Positions 10,345 through 19,412 of a DNA stretch of 64,000 nt are shown one piece after another; the stretch's first letter is position 1; each line of letters begins with the position of its first letter. Source of the stretch: CAVZCK01 sp963798805 (GTDB lineage Bacteria > Pseudomonadota > Alphaproteobacteria > Rhizobiales > Rhodomicrobiaceae). The translations under genes and the position numbers were made by a program. Location of the stretch: assembly GCA_963798805.1 (NCBI GenBank), contig CAWCVC010000008.1, positions 1 to 64,000 on the forward strand. Reading direction: 5' to 3'. The notes under the pieces were generated by a model. That model was not told the DNA's origin. It saw nothing but the letters and a program-made list of their open reading frames with translations, and searched no databases.

Positions 10345-12693
10345 CTAAAGTGGAATATCGTGTGCGCGCGCAAAGTCTGCGAGGCGTTGACGAATGTCTT
10401 CCCTGCCATGCTCGACGAGGTCAAGCACGTAGCGCTGAATTTCGCTGGCGTTTGTGGCGAGGATCATGGCCTTGATCGGACCCACGGAAGCAGGGGCCAT
10501 GGAGATCGACCGATAGCCGAGGCCGATCAGAGCGAGCGCCTCGATCGGGCGCCCTGCCATCTCGCCGCAGAGCGTGACCGGGACATCGTGTTTCCCGGCC
10601 TGCACGACGATATCGCGCAGCACCCGTAGCGCGGCAGGGCAGAGCACGTCGAAACGGTTGCTGACGCGGTTATTCCCCCTGTCGGCGGCGAAGAGGAATT
10701 GCAGAAGGTCATTGCTGCCGACCGAAATGAAATCGACCCGACAAAGCAGTTCGTCGAGCTGCCAGAGCATCGCCGGTACCTCGATCATCGCACCGAGAGC
10801 GATTTTCGACGGCCCCGGCCGGTGATGCCGACGCAGATGCGCGAGATCCTTCTCGATCAGCTTGCGGGCCTCGACGAACTCCGAAACCTGCGTCAGGAAG
10901 GGCAGCATCAGCCGCAGCTCACGACCGGCGGAAGCAGAGAGCAAGGCCCGGATTTGGGTACGGAAGAGGCCCGGCCGATCCAGGGCAATGCGGATGGCGC
11001 GCCAGCCTAGTGCTGGATTTTCCTCCGGCATGGAGTGCAGATAAGGCAGAATCTTGTCGCCGCCGACATCGAGCGAGCGGAACACAACCGGCCTGTTCTC
11101 CGCAGCATTGACTACCTTCTTATACATCTCCGTCTGCTGCTGGATGCGCGGAAATGTCGAGGCCACCATGAATTCCAGCTCGGTCCGGTAAAGGCCGATA
11201 CCGTCCGCGCCGGCCTGCGACAGATGCGGAAGATCGACCAGGAGGCCGGCATTGATGTTCAGAAGGACACGCTGCCCGTCCCGCGTGACGCCGGGCGTAT
11301 CGCGCAGCTTCTCGTACTGCGCCTGGCGCCGTGCACGGAATCGCGCTTTATCCGCATAGGCCCGGATGACTTCGAGCGACGGTCGGACGTGGAAAACGCC
11401 AGAGTCCGCGTCAAGCACGGCCGGATCGCCCGGGTCAACCTCTTCCAGCACGTCGACCGCATAGCCGATGGCCGGGATGCCAAGGGCCTTGGCGACGATC
11501 GCCACATGGCTCATAGCGCCGCCATCCGCTAGCACCAAGCCGCGAACCCGCTTGCGGTCATAATCGAGAAGCTCGGCCGGCCCCATATTACGGGCGACGA
11601 GGATCGTGTCGCGCGGCAGATCAGTGTCAGCGGCGGTGCCTGCACGCCCGGTAAGCAGGCGCAGCAACCGGTTCGATAGATCGTCCAGATCGTGCAGCCT
11701 TTCGCGCCAGAATGGATCACCCTGGCGCATCGTCCGTGCACGCTGATTGCTCTGAACCTTCTCGACCGCCGCTTCGGCGGTCAGACCGGCAGCGATCGCC
11801 TCATGCAAACGCCGCACCCAGCCGGCATCGTGAGCGAACATGCGATAGGCTTCGAGAACGTCCCGATGCTCGCCGCCACGCGCAATTTCGGTGTCTGACA
11901 GCATAGTATCGACGATTTCGCGCAGCTTGATGAGCGCAGCGTCGAGGTGCGCCTGCTCCTCCTGAATGTCTTCGGCGAAAAGCTTGGTGACGGTAACCCG
12001 CGGCTCGTGCAGCACCACATGACCGAGAGCGATGCCATCGGACATGACGATGCCCTTGATAGTCTGGCTCTGGGTGCGGCGTGCCTCCGCCGTCGCCACA
12101 TCGAAGCTCTCCAGAAGATTGGCCATCATCTCGGCCATCACCATGGCAATCGTCTGGAGAACTTCGACTTCTTCCTCGGAATAGGTCCGCGCGATCGCGT
12201 TCTGCACGGTCAAGACACCGATTGTGCGTCCGCCGCGGGCGATCGGCATGCCAAGGAAGGAATGATAGATTTCTTCACCCGTTTCCGGCCGGTAAGAGAA
12301 GGCCGGATGCGACATCGCATCGGGCAGATTGAGGTGGTCGCCGGTCCGCGCTACGAGGCCGACAAGGCCCTCGCCCGGCTTCAGATGCGTATCGTGGACA
12401 GCTTCTTTCCGCAATCCTTCGGTTGCGAACAGTTCGAAGGAGCCATCGGGCAGGCGCACATAGATCGAACACACCTCCGCCACCATATTGGCGGCGATCA
12501 GGCGCACAATACGGTCGAGCCGCGCTTGGATATCTTCTTTCTTGGCCTGACCGGTGCCCGGCCGTGCCATCACTTCGCGCAACTGCCTTAACAGCACTCG
12601 CGGTGCGCTCGATGTCCAGGGCATCCGCCTGGTCCCTCCCGCGTCTGCATCTCGCAGGCTGATTTCTTGGTGCGTATATTTATTATTAGCCAT
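10345..12693 (-). CDS. ptsP: Phosphoenolpyruvate-protein phosphotransferase PtsP (EI-Ntr)
   Basis: First enzyme of the nitrogen-related phosphotransferase system: it autophosphorylates from PEP and passes phosphate to NPr, a regulatory chain linked to nitrogen, potassium and carbon-storage control. The 782-residue protein has an N-terminal GAF domain (about 45-180, the glutamine/oxoglutarate sensor of this family), the EI N-domain, the phospho-histidine swivelling motif GGAMSHVAI near 395, and a C-terminal TIM-barrel PEP-binding domain with the CGEMAGRP active-site cysteine near 720. It begins 17 bases after lysC, as in related genomes. A shorter start at 12624 is possible. Confidence 0.95.
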   Translation of the reverse strand: MANNKYTHQEISLRDADAGGTRRMPWTSSAPRVLLRQLREVMARPGTGQAKKEDIQARLDRIVRLIAANMVAEVCSIYVRLPDGSFELFATEGLRKEAVHDTHLKPGEGLVGLVARTGDHLNLPDAMSHPAFSYRPETGEEIYHSFLGMPIARGGRTIGVLTVQNAIARTYSEEEVEVLQTIAMVMAEMMANLLESFDVATAEARRTQSQTIKGIVMSDGIALGHVVLHEPRVTVTKLFAEDIQEEQAHLDAALIKLREIVDTMLSDTEIARGGEHRDVLEAYRMFAHDAGWVRRLHEAIAAGLTAEAAVEKVQSNQRARTMRQGDPFWRERLHDLDDLSNRLLRLLTGRAGTAADTDLPRDTILVARNMGPAELLDYDRKRVRGLVLADGGAMSHVAIVAKALGIPAIGYAVDVLEEVDPGDPAVLDADSGVFHVRPSLEVIRAYADKARFRARRQAQYEKLRDTPGVTRDGQRVLLNINAGLLVDLPHLSQAGADGIGLYRTELEFMVASTFPRIQQQTEMYKKVVNAAENRPVVFRSLDVGGDKILPYLHSMPEENPALGWRAIRIALDRPGLFRTQIRALLSASAGRELRLMLPFLTQVSEFVEARKLIEKDLAHLRRHHRPGPSKIALGAMIEVPAMLWQLDELLCRVDFISVGSNDLLQFLFAADRGNNRVSNRFDVLCPAALRVLRDIVVQAGKHDVPVTLCGEMAGRPIEALALIGLGYRSISMAPASVGPIKAMILATNASEIQRYVLDLVEHGREDIRQRLADFARAHDIPL

Positions 12694-12710
12694 CGCGGAT
12701 TTTGCGCCAG

Positions 12711-13967
12711 TCAGGCCGCATCCAAATCGTAAAGCGAATGGAGCGTGCGAACCGCAAGCTCCGCATAGGCAGAATCTATCAGGACACTGATCTTGATCTC
12801 GGAAGTCGAGATCGCTTCAATATTTATACCCTTTTCTGCAAGCGCTTTAAACATTTGGGCGGCAACGCCCGCATGACTTCTCATTCCCACGCCGATAACA
12901 GAAACTTTTACTATATCTGTCGCGCCGCGTAAATCGGAGTAACCGATTTGCTCTTTTGCTTTTTCGAGCACCAGCATGGCGCGATCGAGATCCGCGGCCG
13001 GCACGGTAAAGGTCATGTCGGTGAAGCGGCCGTCGTGCGAAACGTTTTGAACGATCATATCGACATTGATGTTGGCCTCGGACAGAGGGCCGAACACCTG
13101 AGCGGCGACACCGGGCTTGTCGGCGACGCGAAGAAGCGTGACCTTCGCCTCGTCCTTGGCATAGGCAATTCCGCTCACGACACGCTGTTCCAAGATATCT
13201 TCCTCGTCACACACCAATGTGCCCGGCGCCGGGCCATTGTCGCTGTAGGCAGGGCAGGCTTCAGGCGCATCAAAGCTTGAGCGCACCTGAACGGGCACCC
13301 TTTGAACCATTGCCAGCTCGACAGAACGCGTCTGCAGAACTTTAGCACCAAGCGAGGCCATCTCGAGCATTTCTTCATAAGAAATCTTATCGAGACGTTT
13401 GGCCCTCGGCACAATCCGCGGGTCCGTTGTATAGACGCCGTCGACATCCGTGTAGATATCGCAGCGGTTCGCCCTCAAAGCGGCGGCGATCGCGACGGCG
13501 CTGGTATCGGAACCGCCGCGGCCCAGAGTTGTGATCCGCCCATTCGGGCTGATGCCCTGGAAACCCGCAATGACGGCCACTTCGCCGCGGCCAAGCCGCT
13601 CCTTAAGCTCGCCCGCCGGGATATCCACAATCCTGGCAACGCCGTGGGCGTTGTCCGTCTTAATCGGGATCTGCCAGCCCAGCCATGAACGTGCTTGAAC
13701 GCCGATCGACTGGAGCACGATGGCCAGCAACCCGCAGGTAACCTGCTCCCCCGACGCGACCACGCTGTCATATTCCCGGGCGTCGTGCATGGACGAGGCT
13801 TCACGCGTCCACGTCACGAGCTGATTGGTATGGCCTGCCATCGCCGATACTACGACTGCGCATTGGTGGCCGGCGTCGACCTCACGCTTCACGTGGCGTG
13901 CGACGTTCCGAATCCGGTCGAGGTCCGCCACCGACGTCCCCCCGAATTTCATCACCAAGACGGCCAT
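12711..13967 (-). CDS. lysC: Aspartate kinase
   Basis: Phosphorylates aspartate, opening the route to lysine, threonine, methionine and diaminopimelate. The 418 residues are the size of single-function, feedback-controlled aspartokinases. Visible motifs: KFGGTSV at 7-13, the catalytic GRGGSDTSAVA near 150, and two C-terminal ACT domains (about 265-340 and 345-418) that bind the inhibiting amino acids. It heads the lysC-ptsP group and is divergent from ubiG across 226 bases. It works in the same pathway as dapB further along this window. Confidence 0.97.
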   Translation of the reverse strand: MAVLVMKFGGTSVADLDRIRNVARHVKREVDAGHQCAVVVSAMAGHTNQLVTWTREASSMHDAREYDSVVASGEQVTCGLLAIVLQSIGVQARSWLGWQIPIKTDNAHGVARIVDIPAGELKERLGRGEVAVIAGFQGISPNGRITTLGRGGSDTSAVAIAAALRANRCDIYTDVDGVYTTDPRIVPRAKRLDKISYEEMLEMASLGAKVLQTRSVELAMVQRVPVQVRSSFDAPEACPAYSDNGPAPGTLVCDEEDILEQRVVSGIAYAKDEAKVTLLRVADKPGVAAQVFGPLSEANINVDMIVQNVSHDGRFTDMTFTVPAADLDRAMLVLEKAKEQIGYSDLRGATDIVKVSVIGVGMRSHAGVAAQMFKALAEKGINIEAISTSEIKISVLIDSAYAELAVRTLHSLYDLDAA

Positions 13968-14193
13968 GCGATTGTTTGTCCCGAGACGGCCCGCGCCGCG
14001 TGCGTAAGCGATGCGGAGTGCTGTGTCTCACATCTCCTTTGAGAAGGCCTGACGTCGGCCATGCGAATTGGTAAATACGCCGCGTCATGCTTATAAAGCC
14101 TGGGGAGCCTTTCGGCAAACAGAACGGCGCGGGTGGAAGTCCCAAAGGCCGTCGCTGACCTCGCAAATGTCGGCTCCGCGGGAATAAGTTTCG

Positions 14194-14931
14194 ATGATCA
14201 AGATTGTGGATAATAACGAGGTCAAACGCTTTGGAGACATTGCAAAAGAGTGGTGGGACCCGCGAGGCAAGTTCCGGCCACTTCACCAGATCAACCCCGC
14301 CCGGATTTTTTATGTTCGGGAAAAAATTTTCGCCCATATAGGCAAAAATCACCGGACGCCGAAGCCGCTCAACGGACTGCGGCTGCTCGACGTCGGATGT
14401 GGCGGGGGGCTGATCGCCGAACCGCTGGCGCGCCTCGGTGCGACCGTAACGGGCCTCGATCCATCGCCTGAAACAATCGAAGCAGCGCGCGCCCACGCTG
14501 CAGCCCAAGAGCTGGACATCGAATACATCATGGGAACGACGCAAGACCTTTTGGAGCGTAGCCGGCGTTTCGATTGCGTGACCGCGTTGGAGGTCGTCGA
14601 GCACGTCCCGGACATCTCGGCATTTCTTGAGAGTTGCGCCGGTTTGCTCGAGCCGAACGGCCTGCTCATCGTCTCGACGCTGAACCGCACGCCGAAATCC
14701 TACGCGCTCGGCATCATCGGCGCGGAATACGTGCTGGGATGGCTGCCTAAGGGAACGCATGAATGGAGCCGCTTCATTACGCCGGAAGAGCTGCGGGACA
14801 AGCTGCTGGGGGTTGGCATGGAGCCGCGTGACGAGCGGGGGCTAAGCTATGACCCAATCAGAGGGGTTTGGCAGCTCAGCGGCGATCTTAGCGTGAATTA
14901 TATGGCCTCGGCGATAAAGCCGATCGCCTAG
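14194..14931 (+). CDS. ubiG: Ubiquinone biosynthesis O-methyltransferase
   Basis: SAM-dependent enzyme performing both O-methylations of the ubiquinone head group at the membrane surface. The 245-residue protein has the UbiG N-terminal signature (VKRFGDIAKEWWDPRGKF) and the SAM-binding motif LLDVGCGGGLIAEPLA near 65, followed by a typical class I methyltransferase core. It is transcribed away from lysC, a pairing also common in other alphaproteobacteria. Confidence 0.95.
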   Translation: MIKIVDNNEVKRFGDIAKEWWDPRGKFRPLHQINPARIFYVREKIFAHIGKNHRTPKPLNGLRLLDVGCGGGLIAEPLARLGATVTGLDPSPETIEAARAHAAAQELDIEYIMGTTQDLLERSRRFDCVTALEVVEHVPDISAFLESCAGLLEPNGLLIVSTLNRTPKSYALGIIGAEYVLGWLPKGTHEWSRFITPEELRDKLLGVGMEPRDERGLSYDPIRGVWQLSGDLSVNYMASAIKPIA

Positions 14932-14992
14932 CGTCGGCAAGGCAAGAGGTTCGAAACGGCGGCTGAACGGCCCGACAGCGGCGCGGCCGCGA

Positions 14993-15427
14993 TCAGTTGT
15001 GATCCTCGGGGAGGATTGGCAGCGGATAGAATTCCACTCCCTCCTCACGGAGTTCCTGGACATCCTCCTCCGATGCTTCGCCATATATGCTGCGCGCATC
15101 CTGCTCTTCGTAGTGGATCTTCAGCGCCTCGGCCGCGAACTGCGGACCGACATACTCCGAATTCTGCTCGATGAGGCTCCGCAGCTTGCGCATCAACTCC
15201 AGAACCTCTCGTTTCGTGCTGTCTTCTGCAGGAGGCGTCGCAATCAGTTGCTTCTGACTCTCGCCGGATAGGATATTGGGCGCCATTAGGGCCTTCTCGA
15301 CCCGGTCGACGCCGCAGACGGGGCAGAATACCTGACGCGCTTCGGCTTGGCTTTCATAGGCGGAGGAGCTAGCAAACCAGGCTTCGAACTCGTGGCTTTG
15401 CGCACATCTGAGGGCATATTTGATCAT
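14993..15427 (-). CDS. DUF1178 family protein
   Basis: A 144-residue protein starting MIKYALRC, the N-terminal signature of DUF1178, with a zinc-knuckle-like CPVCG at about 36-40 and an early cysteine at 8 that could complete a zinc site. Its start codon overlaps the stop of the upstream carbon-nitrogen hydrolase by 4 bases, and that gene is preceded by grxC; the three look like one leftward operon. The function of the family is unknown; a small zinc-ribbon regulatory role is only a guess. Confidence 0.85.
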   Translation of the reverse strand: MIKYALRCAQSHEFEAWFASSSAYESQAEARQVFCPVCGVDRVEKALMAPNILSGESQKQLIATPPAEDSTKREVLELMRKLRSLIEQNSEYVGPQFAAEALKIHYEEQDARSIYGEASEEDVQELREEGVEFYPLPILPEDHN

Positions 15428-16300
15428 GCGCCAGCCTCGGCCGGTTCAACCGGCGCTGTGGGACCCAAGAGGCGCACCTCGAACGGCCGAACATGGGAAA
15501 GCGTCGGAATTCGGCTGCGCGCTGCTGTAACCTCCGCAAGCTCGATATCGGCAGCGACGAAGCCCGGCTCCTCTCCGGCATCAGCCAGCACTTCGCCCCA
15601 TGGTGACACGATCAGACTATGGCCGTAAGTCGTACGCCCGTTCTCATGCACGCCGGTCTGTGCAGCGGCAAAGACGAAGCAACCGTTTTCGATCGCGCGG
15701 GCGCGCAGAAGCACATGCCAGTGCGCTTCGCCGGTCTGTCTTGTGAAGGCTGACGGCATGGTCAGGAAATCGGCGCCGGCCTGAGCTACGGCGCGATATT
15801 GCTCCGGAAACCGCAGGTCATAGCACGTGGTTATGCCCAGGACGCCCCAGGGCAAGCGCAACGCAACCGCGATCGAACCCGGCGCATAGTTCTTCGAACT
15901 CGCGATACCGTTCGCCGCTCGGAAGATCCACATCGAACATATGGATCTTATCATAGCGCGCAGCTATCGATCCATCGGGCGCAAAGACATAAGCCCGGTT
16001 GGCGGCCTTCCGTTCGCCGACCCGGATTGCGACCGAGCCGATATGCAGCCAGACCTTCAAGTCGCGCGCCAGCTCCGCGAAAGCTGCGAGAGCTTCGGTA
16101 TCGGCCTCCGGTTTGACGCGCTCGAAGAGCCGCTCTGAATTCAGCTCCATCAGGGCCGTATTCTCCGGCGTCTGAATATAACCCGCCCCATCCGCGGCAG
16201 CGGCACGGATCAAATCGCCGGCGAATGCCACGTTCGACGCAATCTCCCGGCTCGAGCAGAGCTGCACCATAGCGGCACGAAATTTTGGCACCCAATTCAT
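15424..16300 (-). CDS. Carbon-nitrogen hydrolase (nitrilase superfamily), frameshifted
   Basis: Nitrilase-fold amidase resembling Nit1/Nit2-type omega-amidases, which deaminate alpha-keto acid amides or deaminated glutathione. The gene is split by one extra base. The N-terminal frame (start 16300) carries the triad glutamate (TPENTAL) and lysine (RYDKIHMFDVDLP); the other frame picks up at SKNYAPGS and carries the nucleophile cysteine (GITTCYDLRFPE). Reading the minus-strand site CGAGTTCG (plus-strand 15897-15898) as CGAGTCG restores one 291-residue protein of normal length with a full Glu-Lys-Cys triad. It overlaps the DUF1178 start by 4 bases and follows grxC by 33. Whether the shift is real or a sequence error is discussed in the findings; error is favoured. 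Confidence 0.85.
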
Positions 16301-16333
16301 GACATATTTTCCGCTTGACCAGCGATCATTCTC

Positions 16334-16594
16334 TCATCCCGCGAGCAGAGCGTCCAGTTCGCCCTTCGCCTCCAGCACATGTAACTCGTCGCTGCCGCCG
16401 ACATGGCGCGGCCCGATAAAGATCTGCGGCACCGTCCAGCCGCCGCACGCACGCTCTCGCATCTCCTCACGCCTGGCAGGGTCCAGTGTGACATCGATTT
16501 CCGTAAACTCGACGCCCTTCCTGGCGAGCAGGCGCTTTGCTGCTGTACAATAGGGGCAGAACATCGTCGTATAGATCGTTACCGGGGCCGTCAT
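16334..16594 (-). CDS. grxC: Glutaredoxin 3
   Basis: An 86-residue glutathione-dependent thiol-disulfide oxidoreductase. The dithiol active site CPYC is at residues 13-16 and the GSH-binding TVPQIFI and GGSDEL segments follow, so this is a class I GrxC. The start at 16594 (MTAPVTIY) matches the family; a longer frame exists but has no family resemblance. It is the first gene of the leftward grxC - hydrolase - DUF1178 group. Confidence 0.95.
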   Translation of the reverse strand: MTAPVTIYTTMFCPYCTAAKRLLARKGVEFTEIDVTLDPARREEMRERACGGWTVPQIFIGPRHVGGSDELHVLEAKGELDALLAG

Positions 16595-16661
16595 AAACGC
16601 TCGCTGAGAGTTTTTGCCGCGTTCACATGGCGCGCCAGCGGCAATTGTGCAACGGCCAACC

Positions 16662-16686
16662 GGAACGCGCATCGAAGTGCCGCGTT
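16662..16686 (+). promoter_or_regulatory. EcfG-type general stress response promoter
   Basis: GGAAC, 16 bases, CGTT: an exact match to the alphaproteobacterial EcfG/SigT consensus, in the gap between grxC and the secreted basic protein at 16837 and pointing at the latter. The predicted leader is long (about 140 bases), which lowers confidence. Confidence 0.5.
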
Positions 16687-16836
16687 TGGCTTTGACGTGT
16701 TCTTAAGCATTTCGGACGATTGTTGACAGTGTCGCATCAGCTTCGGTCGAGCGGCGTGGGGCATCGGAGAATCCGGCCCGGCACCGTTCACCTGGCAGGG
16801 CGGCTCGTACACAAGGCACATGGGGAGTTGCGTGCT

Positions 16837-17433
16837 ATGCGTTTGTCTTGGAGTTTTCGAATCATTGCCTCGGCGGCGATCTTCTTTGCCTTCTTGCCGG
16901 CGGGCGTATCGCAGGCTGGCGAGCGTGGCTGCACCGGCCAATGCTATGAGGAAGCACCAGCGCCGCCTATCCACCGCGTCTTCGAACGCCGCATCACTTA
17001 CGCGCCGGGCGTTTATGAGATCGACCGCGTGCCGCCGCTCTACGGCTGGGCAACCCGGCGGGTGCTCCTGGATGGCGGCGTCGAATGGCGTGAAAGACCT
17101 GCGGTCTACAAGACCATCAAAGTGCGCCAGCGGATCAGGAGCCGCACCCTTTGGGAGAAGCGCTGGGTCGATGGCCATTATATCATGTGCAAGGTGCGTA
17201 TCCCATCGAAAACCGTCTGGGTCCACAAGAGGGTGCTGGTCTCACCGGGCAAGCGCTGGAAAGTCCGGGCGCAGCCTGTCTATGGTTACGTGAAAAAACG
17301 TATCCTGCTTCACCAATATAAAAATATCGCCATCTATCATCCCCCCTTGCAGAGATATGTCCGCGAGCAGGTCGTTATCCAACCGGAGAGCACGGTGTGG
17401 GTGCCGATCTCAAAAACGCATGGCGATTGGTAG
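16837..17433 (+). CDS. Secreted basic protein of unknown function
   Basis: A 198-residue protein with a clear signal peptide (RIIASAAIFFAFLPAG, likely cut after SQA near residue 28). The mature part is very basic, rich in Arg, Tyr, Val and Trp, and made of short alternating segments such as RRVLLDGGVEW, YKTIKVRQRI, VHKRVLVSPG and VKKRILLHQY, which suggests stacked beta strands or a loosely repeated hairpin. Only three cysteines are present. The start is the ATG at 16837 with GGGGAG about ten bases upstream. An EcfG-type promoter motif lies 150 bases ahead. I do not recognise a named domain; an envelope role is inferred from export and charge. Confidence 0.72.
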   Translation: MRLSWSFRIIASAAIFFAFLPAGVSQAGERGCTGQCYEEAPAPPIHRVFERRITYAPGVYEIDRVPPLYGWATRRVLLDGGVEWRERPAVYKTIKVRQRIRSRTLWEKRWVDGHYIMCKVRIPSKTVWVHKRVLVSPGKRWKVRAQPVYGYVKKRILLHQYKNIAIYHPPLQRYVREQVVIQPESTVWVPISKTHGDW

Positions 17434-17560
17434 ACGCGAGCGCAAAACCGTCCGCGAGATGGCTTCGGCAAGCATATTGCGCCGCAAAAATTGTTGTTGC
17501 AGCGCAATATCCAGCCTGCTAGAAATTTACCGTATCAGATTTTGCGGACGGTGAAGGACG

Positions 17561-18004
17561 ATGGCAGGCTCTATGGTCGGGGTGGATTTCGGTTTCGGAC
17601 GCTGCTTGGCCGATCCCTTTCATATACTGGCGCCGTTCACACCAGCGGCTCTTGACGGCGGTCGCGAAGACACTACGGGATCCCTGCCTGACGATCTTGC
17701 CGACTACCTTGTTTACGTCACCCGAAATGCTTTGCTCGCCGGCACGAAAACCCTCTCTCGTGCATGGACGGAGATCTACAAGTTCTTTCTCCAACTCAGC
17801 TACCTGCTCGCGCTGGAGCGCCTCATGCGCAGCATGATGGCATGGCAAGCCTTGAACCCTATGATGCAGTTCCTTCCTGGCGGTCAGCATTGGACAGGCA
17901 ACCAAGGGTATTTCTTGCCGGCTCCGGCCGAAACGCAATTGCTTCCTTATCGGGGGCCGAAAGGCTTTCCGGCGCTGCCAACCGCAGACCAGCGTCGGCG
18001 GTGA
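17561..18004 (+). CDS. Possible hypothetical protein (weak)
   Basis: A 147-codon open frame starting at an ATG with AAGGA two bases upstream. It contains a plausible helical stretch (DDLADYLVYVTRNALL, then SLLALERLMRSMMAW-like residues), but I recognise no domain, and two overlapping minus-strand frames (17519-17938 and 17859-18104) are similarly open, so the coding strand is not certain. It fills the otherwise empty stretch 17434-18186. It could equally be a decayed gene. Confidence 0.3.
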   Translation: MAGSMVGVDFGFGRCLADPFHILAPFTPAALDGGREDTTGSLPDDLADYLVYVTRNALLAGTKTLSRAWTEIYKFFLQLSYLLALERLMRSMMAWQALNPMMQFLPGGQHWTGNQGYFLPAPAETQLLPYRGPKGFPALPTADQRRR

Positions 18005-18186
18005 GTTCGAACGATGCTCTCAAAGCGCTGCCATCAGCCCTCACGGCTTGCGCAGCGATGATAACGATCTCGGCGGCATTCATGGCCTCCGCCCCCACGG
18101 CCATGGACGTCTGGCGGTTCGTGGCCTAAGGCAAACGGGACCCATCTGCTCACCATTCCGTATTGGGCCGGCGAGAGCGTTAGAGA

Positions 18187-18282
18187 GCATCGGACCGAAA
18201 AGTGCGAAGCGGTTTTCGGTCCGATGCCAAAACAAAACAAGTAGAGCGGCGCTTCCAATTCCAATTTGGGTCCACCGCTCTA
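18187..18282. repeat. Rhizobiales-type intergenic palindromic element (two hairpins)
   Basis: First hairpin: a perfect 15-bp inverted repeat GCATCGGACCGAAAA / TTTTCGGTCCGATGC (18187-18201 and 18213-18227). After an AAAACAAAACAAG linker comes a second hairpin with 8-bp arms TAGAGCGG / CCGCTCTA (18242-18249 and 18275-18282). This two-stem layout, including the gcggTTTTCgg and TAGAGCGG pieces, is the form of the dispersed palindromic elements seen between genes in many Rhizobiales. Only one copy is visible in the window. Confidence 0.7.
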
Positions 18283-18326
18283 ACCGAGTAGATCCGGCGC
18301 AGCGCGATGGCCGGGGACTGATGCCC

Positions 18327-18572
18327 TCAACCTTTCGGCGCAACTGCCGCCTGGGTCGATTTTTTCCGTTCCGGCTTCTTTCGGCAGAAAGCCGAGACTT
18401 GCTTCCCCTTTGCGGTTTTATAGGATTTCACCCAGGAACATCCGCTCTGACCGTCGCAGCCGGACTTATCCAATCCCTTGCATTCTGAAGCTGCCGCGAA
18501 GGCGCTTCCGGGGATCGGTAGCGCAATTCCCGCCATCACGAGGGCGACAGTTACTCTCATCGAAAAACGCAT
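18327..18572 (-). CDS. Small secreted cysteine-containing protein
   Basis: An 81-residue protein. The start at 18572 is set by an AAGGAG ribosome site 6 bases upstream; a further ATG 5 codons earlier lacks one. Residues 1-25 form a signal peptide ending GSAFAAA. The mature part has four cysteines in a C-x7-C-x5-C-x17-C pattern (SECKGLDKSGC ... CSWV ... FCRKKP) and a lysine-rich tail, which fits a small disulfide-bonded periplasmic protein. Function unknown. It stands alone between the palindromic element and the DsbA-family gene. Confidence 0.75.
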   Translation of the reverse strand: MRFSMRVTVALVMAGIALPIPGSAFAAASECKGLDKSGCDGQSGCSWVKSYKTAKGKQVSAFCRKKPERKKSTQAAVAPKG

Positions 18573-18649
18573 GACTCGCTCCTTCATAGAGCTTCCACGC
18601 CTAGCACGGCATCTTTGGCGCGAGCATCCCGGCCATCGCTTATGAGTAG

Positions 18650-19267
18650 TTACGCTAAGGCTCTCTCGCCCGCGCGTTGAAGCGACCAGTCCAGGGCCTG
18701 TTCAAGCCGGTCATCGCCCCAGAACAACTCGTGATCTTCGGTCATGAATGTCGGTGCGCCAAAAATGCCGAGCTCTTGCGCTTCGGCCGTCTGCTTTCTC
18801 AGAGCATCCTTCACCGCCGGATCCTGCGCTCTCGCCATCAAGATCGTCGGATCCTGGCCTACCGCGGACAGCGCTTTCTCAAGAACCGCCTGATCAGAAA
18901 TGTCCATCCCATCGCGGAACTGCATCAGATAGATCTCTCGCGTGAATGCCGGCGCCCAGGCTTCCTCGGCCCCGATCATAGCGAGCCTGGCAGCATAGAC
19001 CCCGTTTTGCGGAAATTTCTGAGTTAAACGAAACCGGAGCCCGCGAGCCGCCGCTATTCGCTCGATATCGCGGACCATGTAATCACCCTTTTTTGGATAG
19101 AGGCGGAACGGTGTATCGTTCCAGCCCTGCGCTTGGAAGACCGGCCCGAGAAGAAACGGCCGCCATTCCAAGGTAACGCCATGCGAGCCGGCAAGGTCTT
19201 CAATCCGCATCGCTGCGAGGTACGAGTAGCTTGAGGCGAATTCATACCAGAATTCGAGCTTGGGCAT
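18650..19267 (-). CDS. 2-hydroxychromene-2-carboxylate isomerase / DsbA-family protein
   Basis: A 205-residue thioredoxin-fold protein of the HCCA isomerase / kappa-class GST group. The start at 19267 has AGGAGA upstream. It opens with LEFWYEFASSYSYLAA, where the CxxC of true DsbA proteins is replaced by SxxS (SSYS), as in HCCA isomerases with a catalytic serine and bound glutathione; FGAPTF supplies the cis-proline loop near 165 and WGDDRLEQAL closes the domain. It is divergent from argG. The natural substrate is unknown; an aromatic-degradation role is not supported by neighbours. Confidence 0.85.
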   Translation of the reverse strand: MPKLEFWYEFASSYSYLAAMRIEDLAGSHGVTLEWRPFLLGPVFQAQGWNDTPFRLYPKKGDYMVRDIERIAAARGLRFRLTQKFPQNGVYAARLAMIGAEEAWAPAFTREIYLMQFRDGMDISDQAVLEKALSAVGQDPTILMARAQDPAVKDALRKQTAEAQELGIFGAPTFMTEDHELFWGDDRLEQALDWSLQRAGERALA

Positions 19268-19412
19268 TGGAATCTCCTTGGTCGCTCTAGCCCATGATAA
19301 AGCCGAGCCCGGCGGGAAAGAAGAACCGGGCGCGGCGCCCCGGCAAATCTCTTGCGGCTGGCGCTCCCGCCCTCCTATAAACGCGCGGCAGAGAACAGGA
19401 GCAAATGCGCCC

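Noticed and set aside
14940..14962. GGTTCGAAAC as a tRNA T-loop
   Set aside because: No acceptor, D or anticodon stem can be formed round it.
16591..17226. 211-codon minus-strand frame overlapping grxC start and the secreted protein
   Set aside because: Checked as a possible comF-like neighbour of grxC; no ComF motifs, and the plus-strand gene has a signal peptide and better features.
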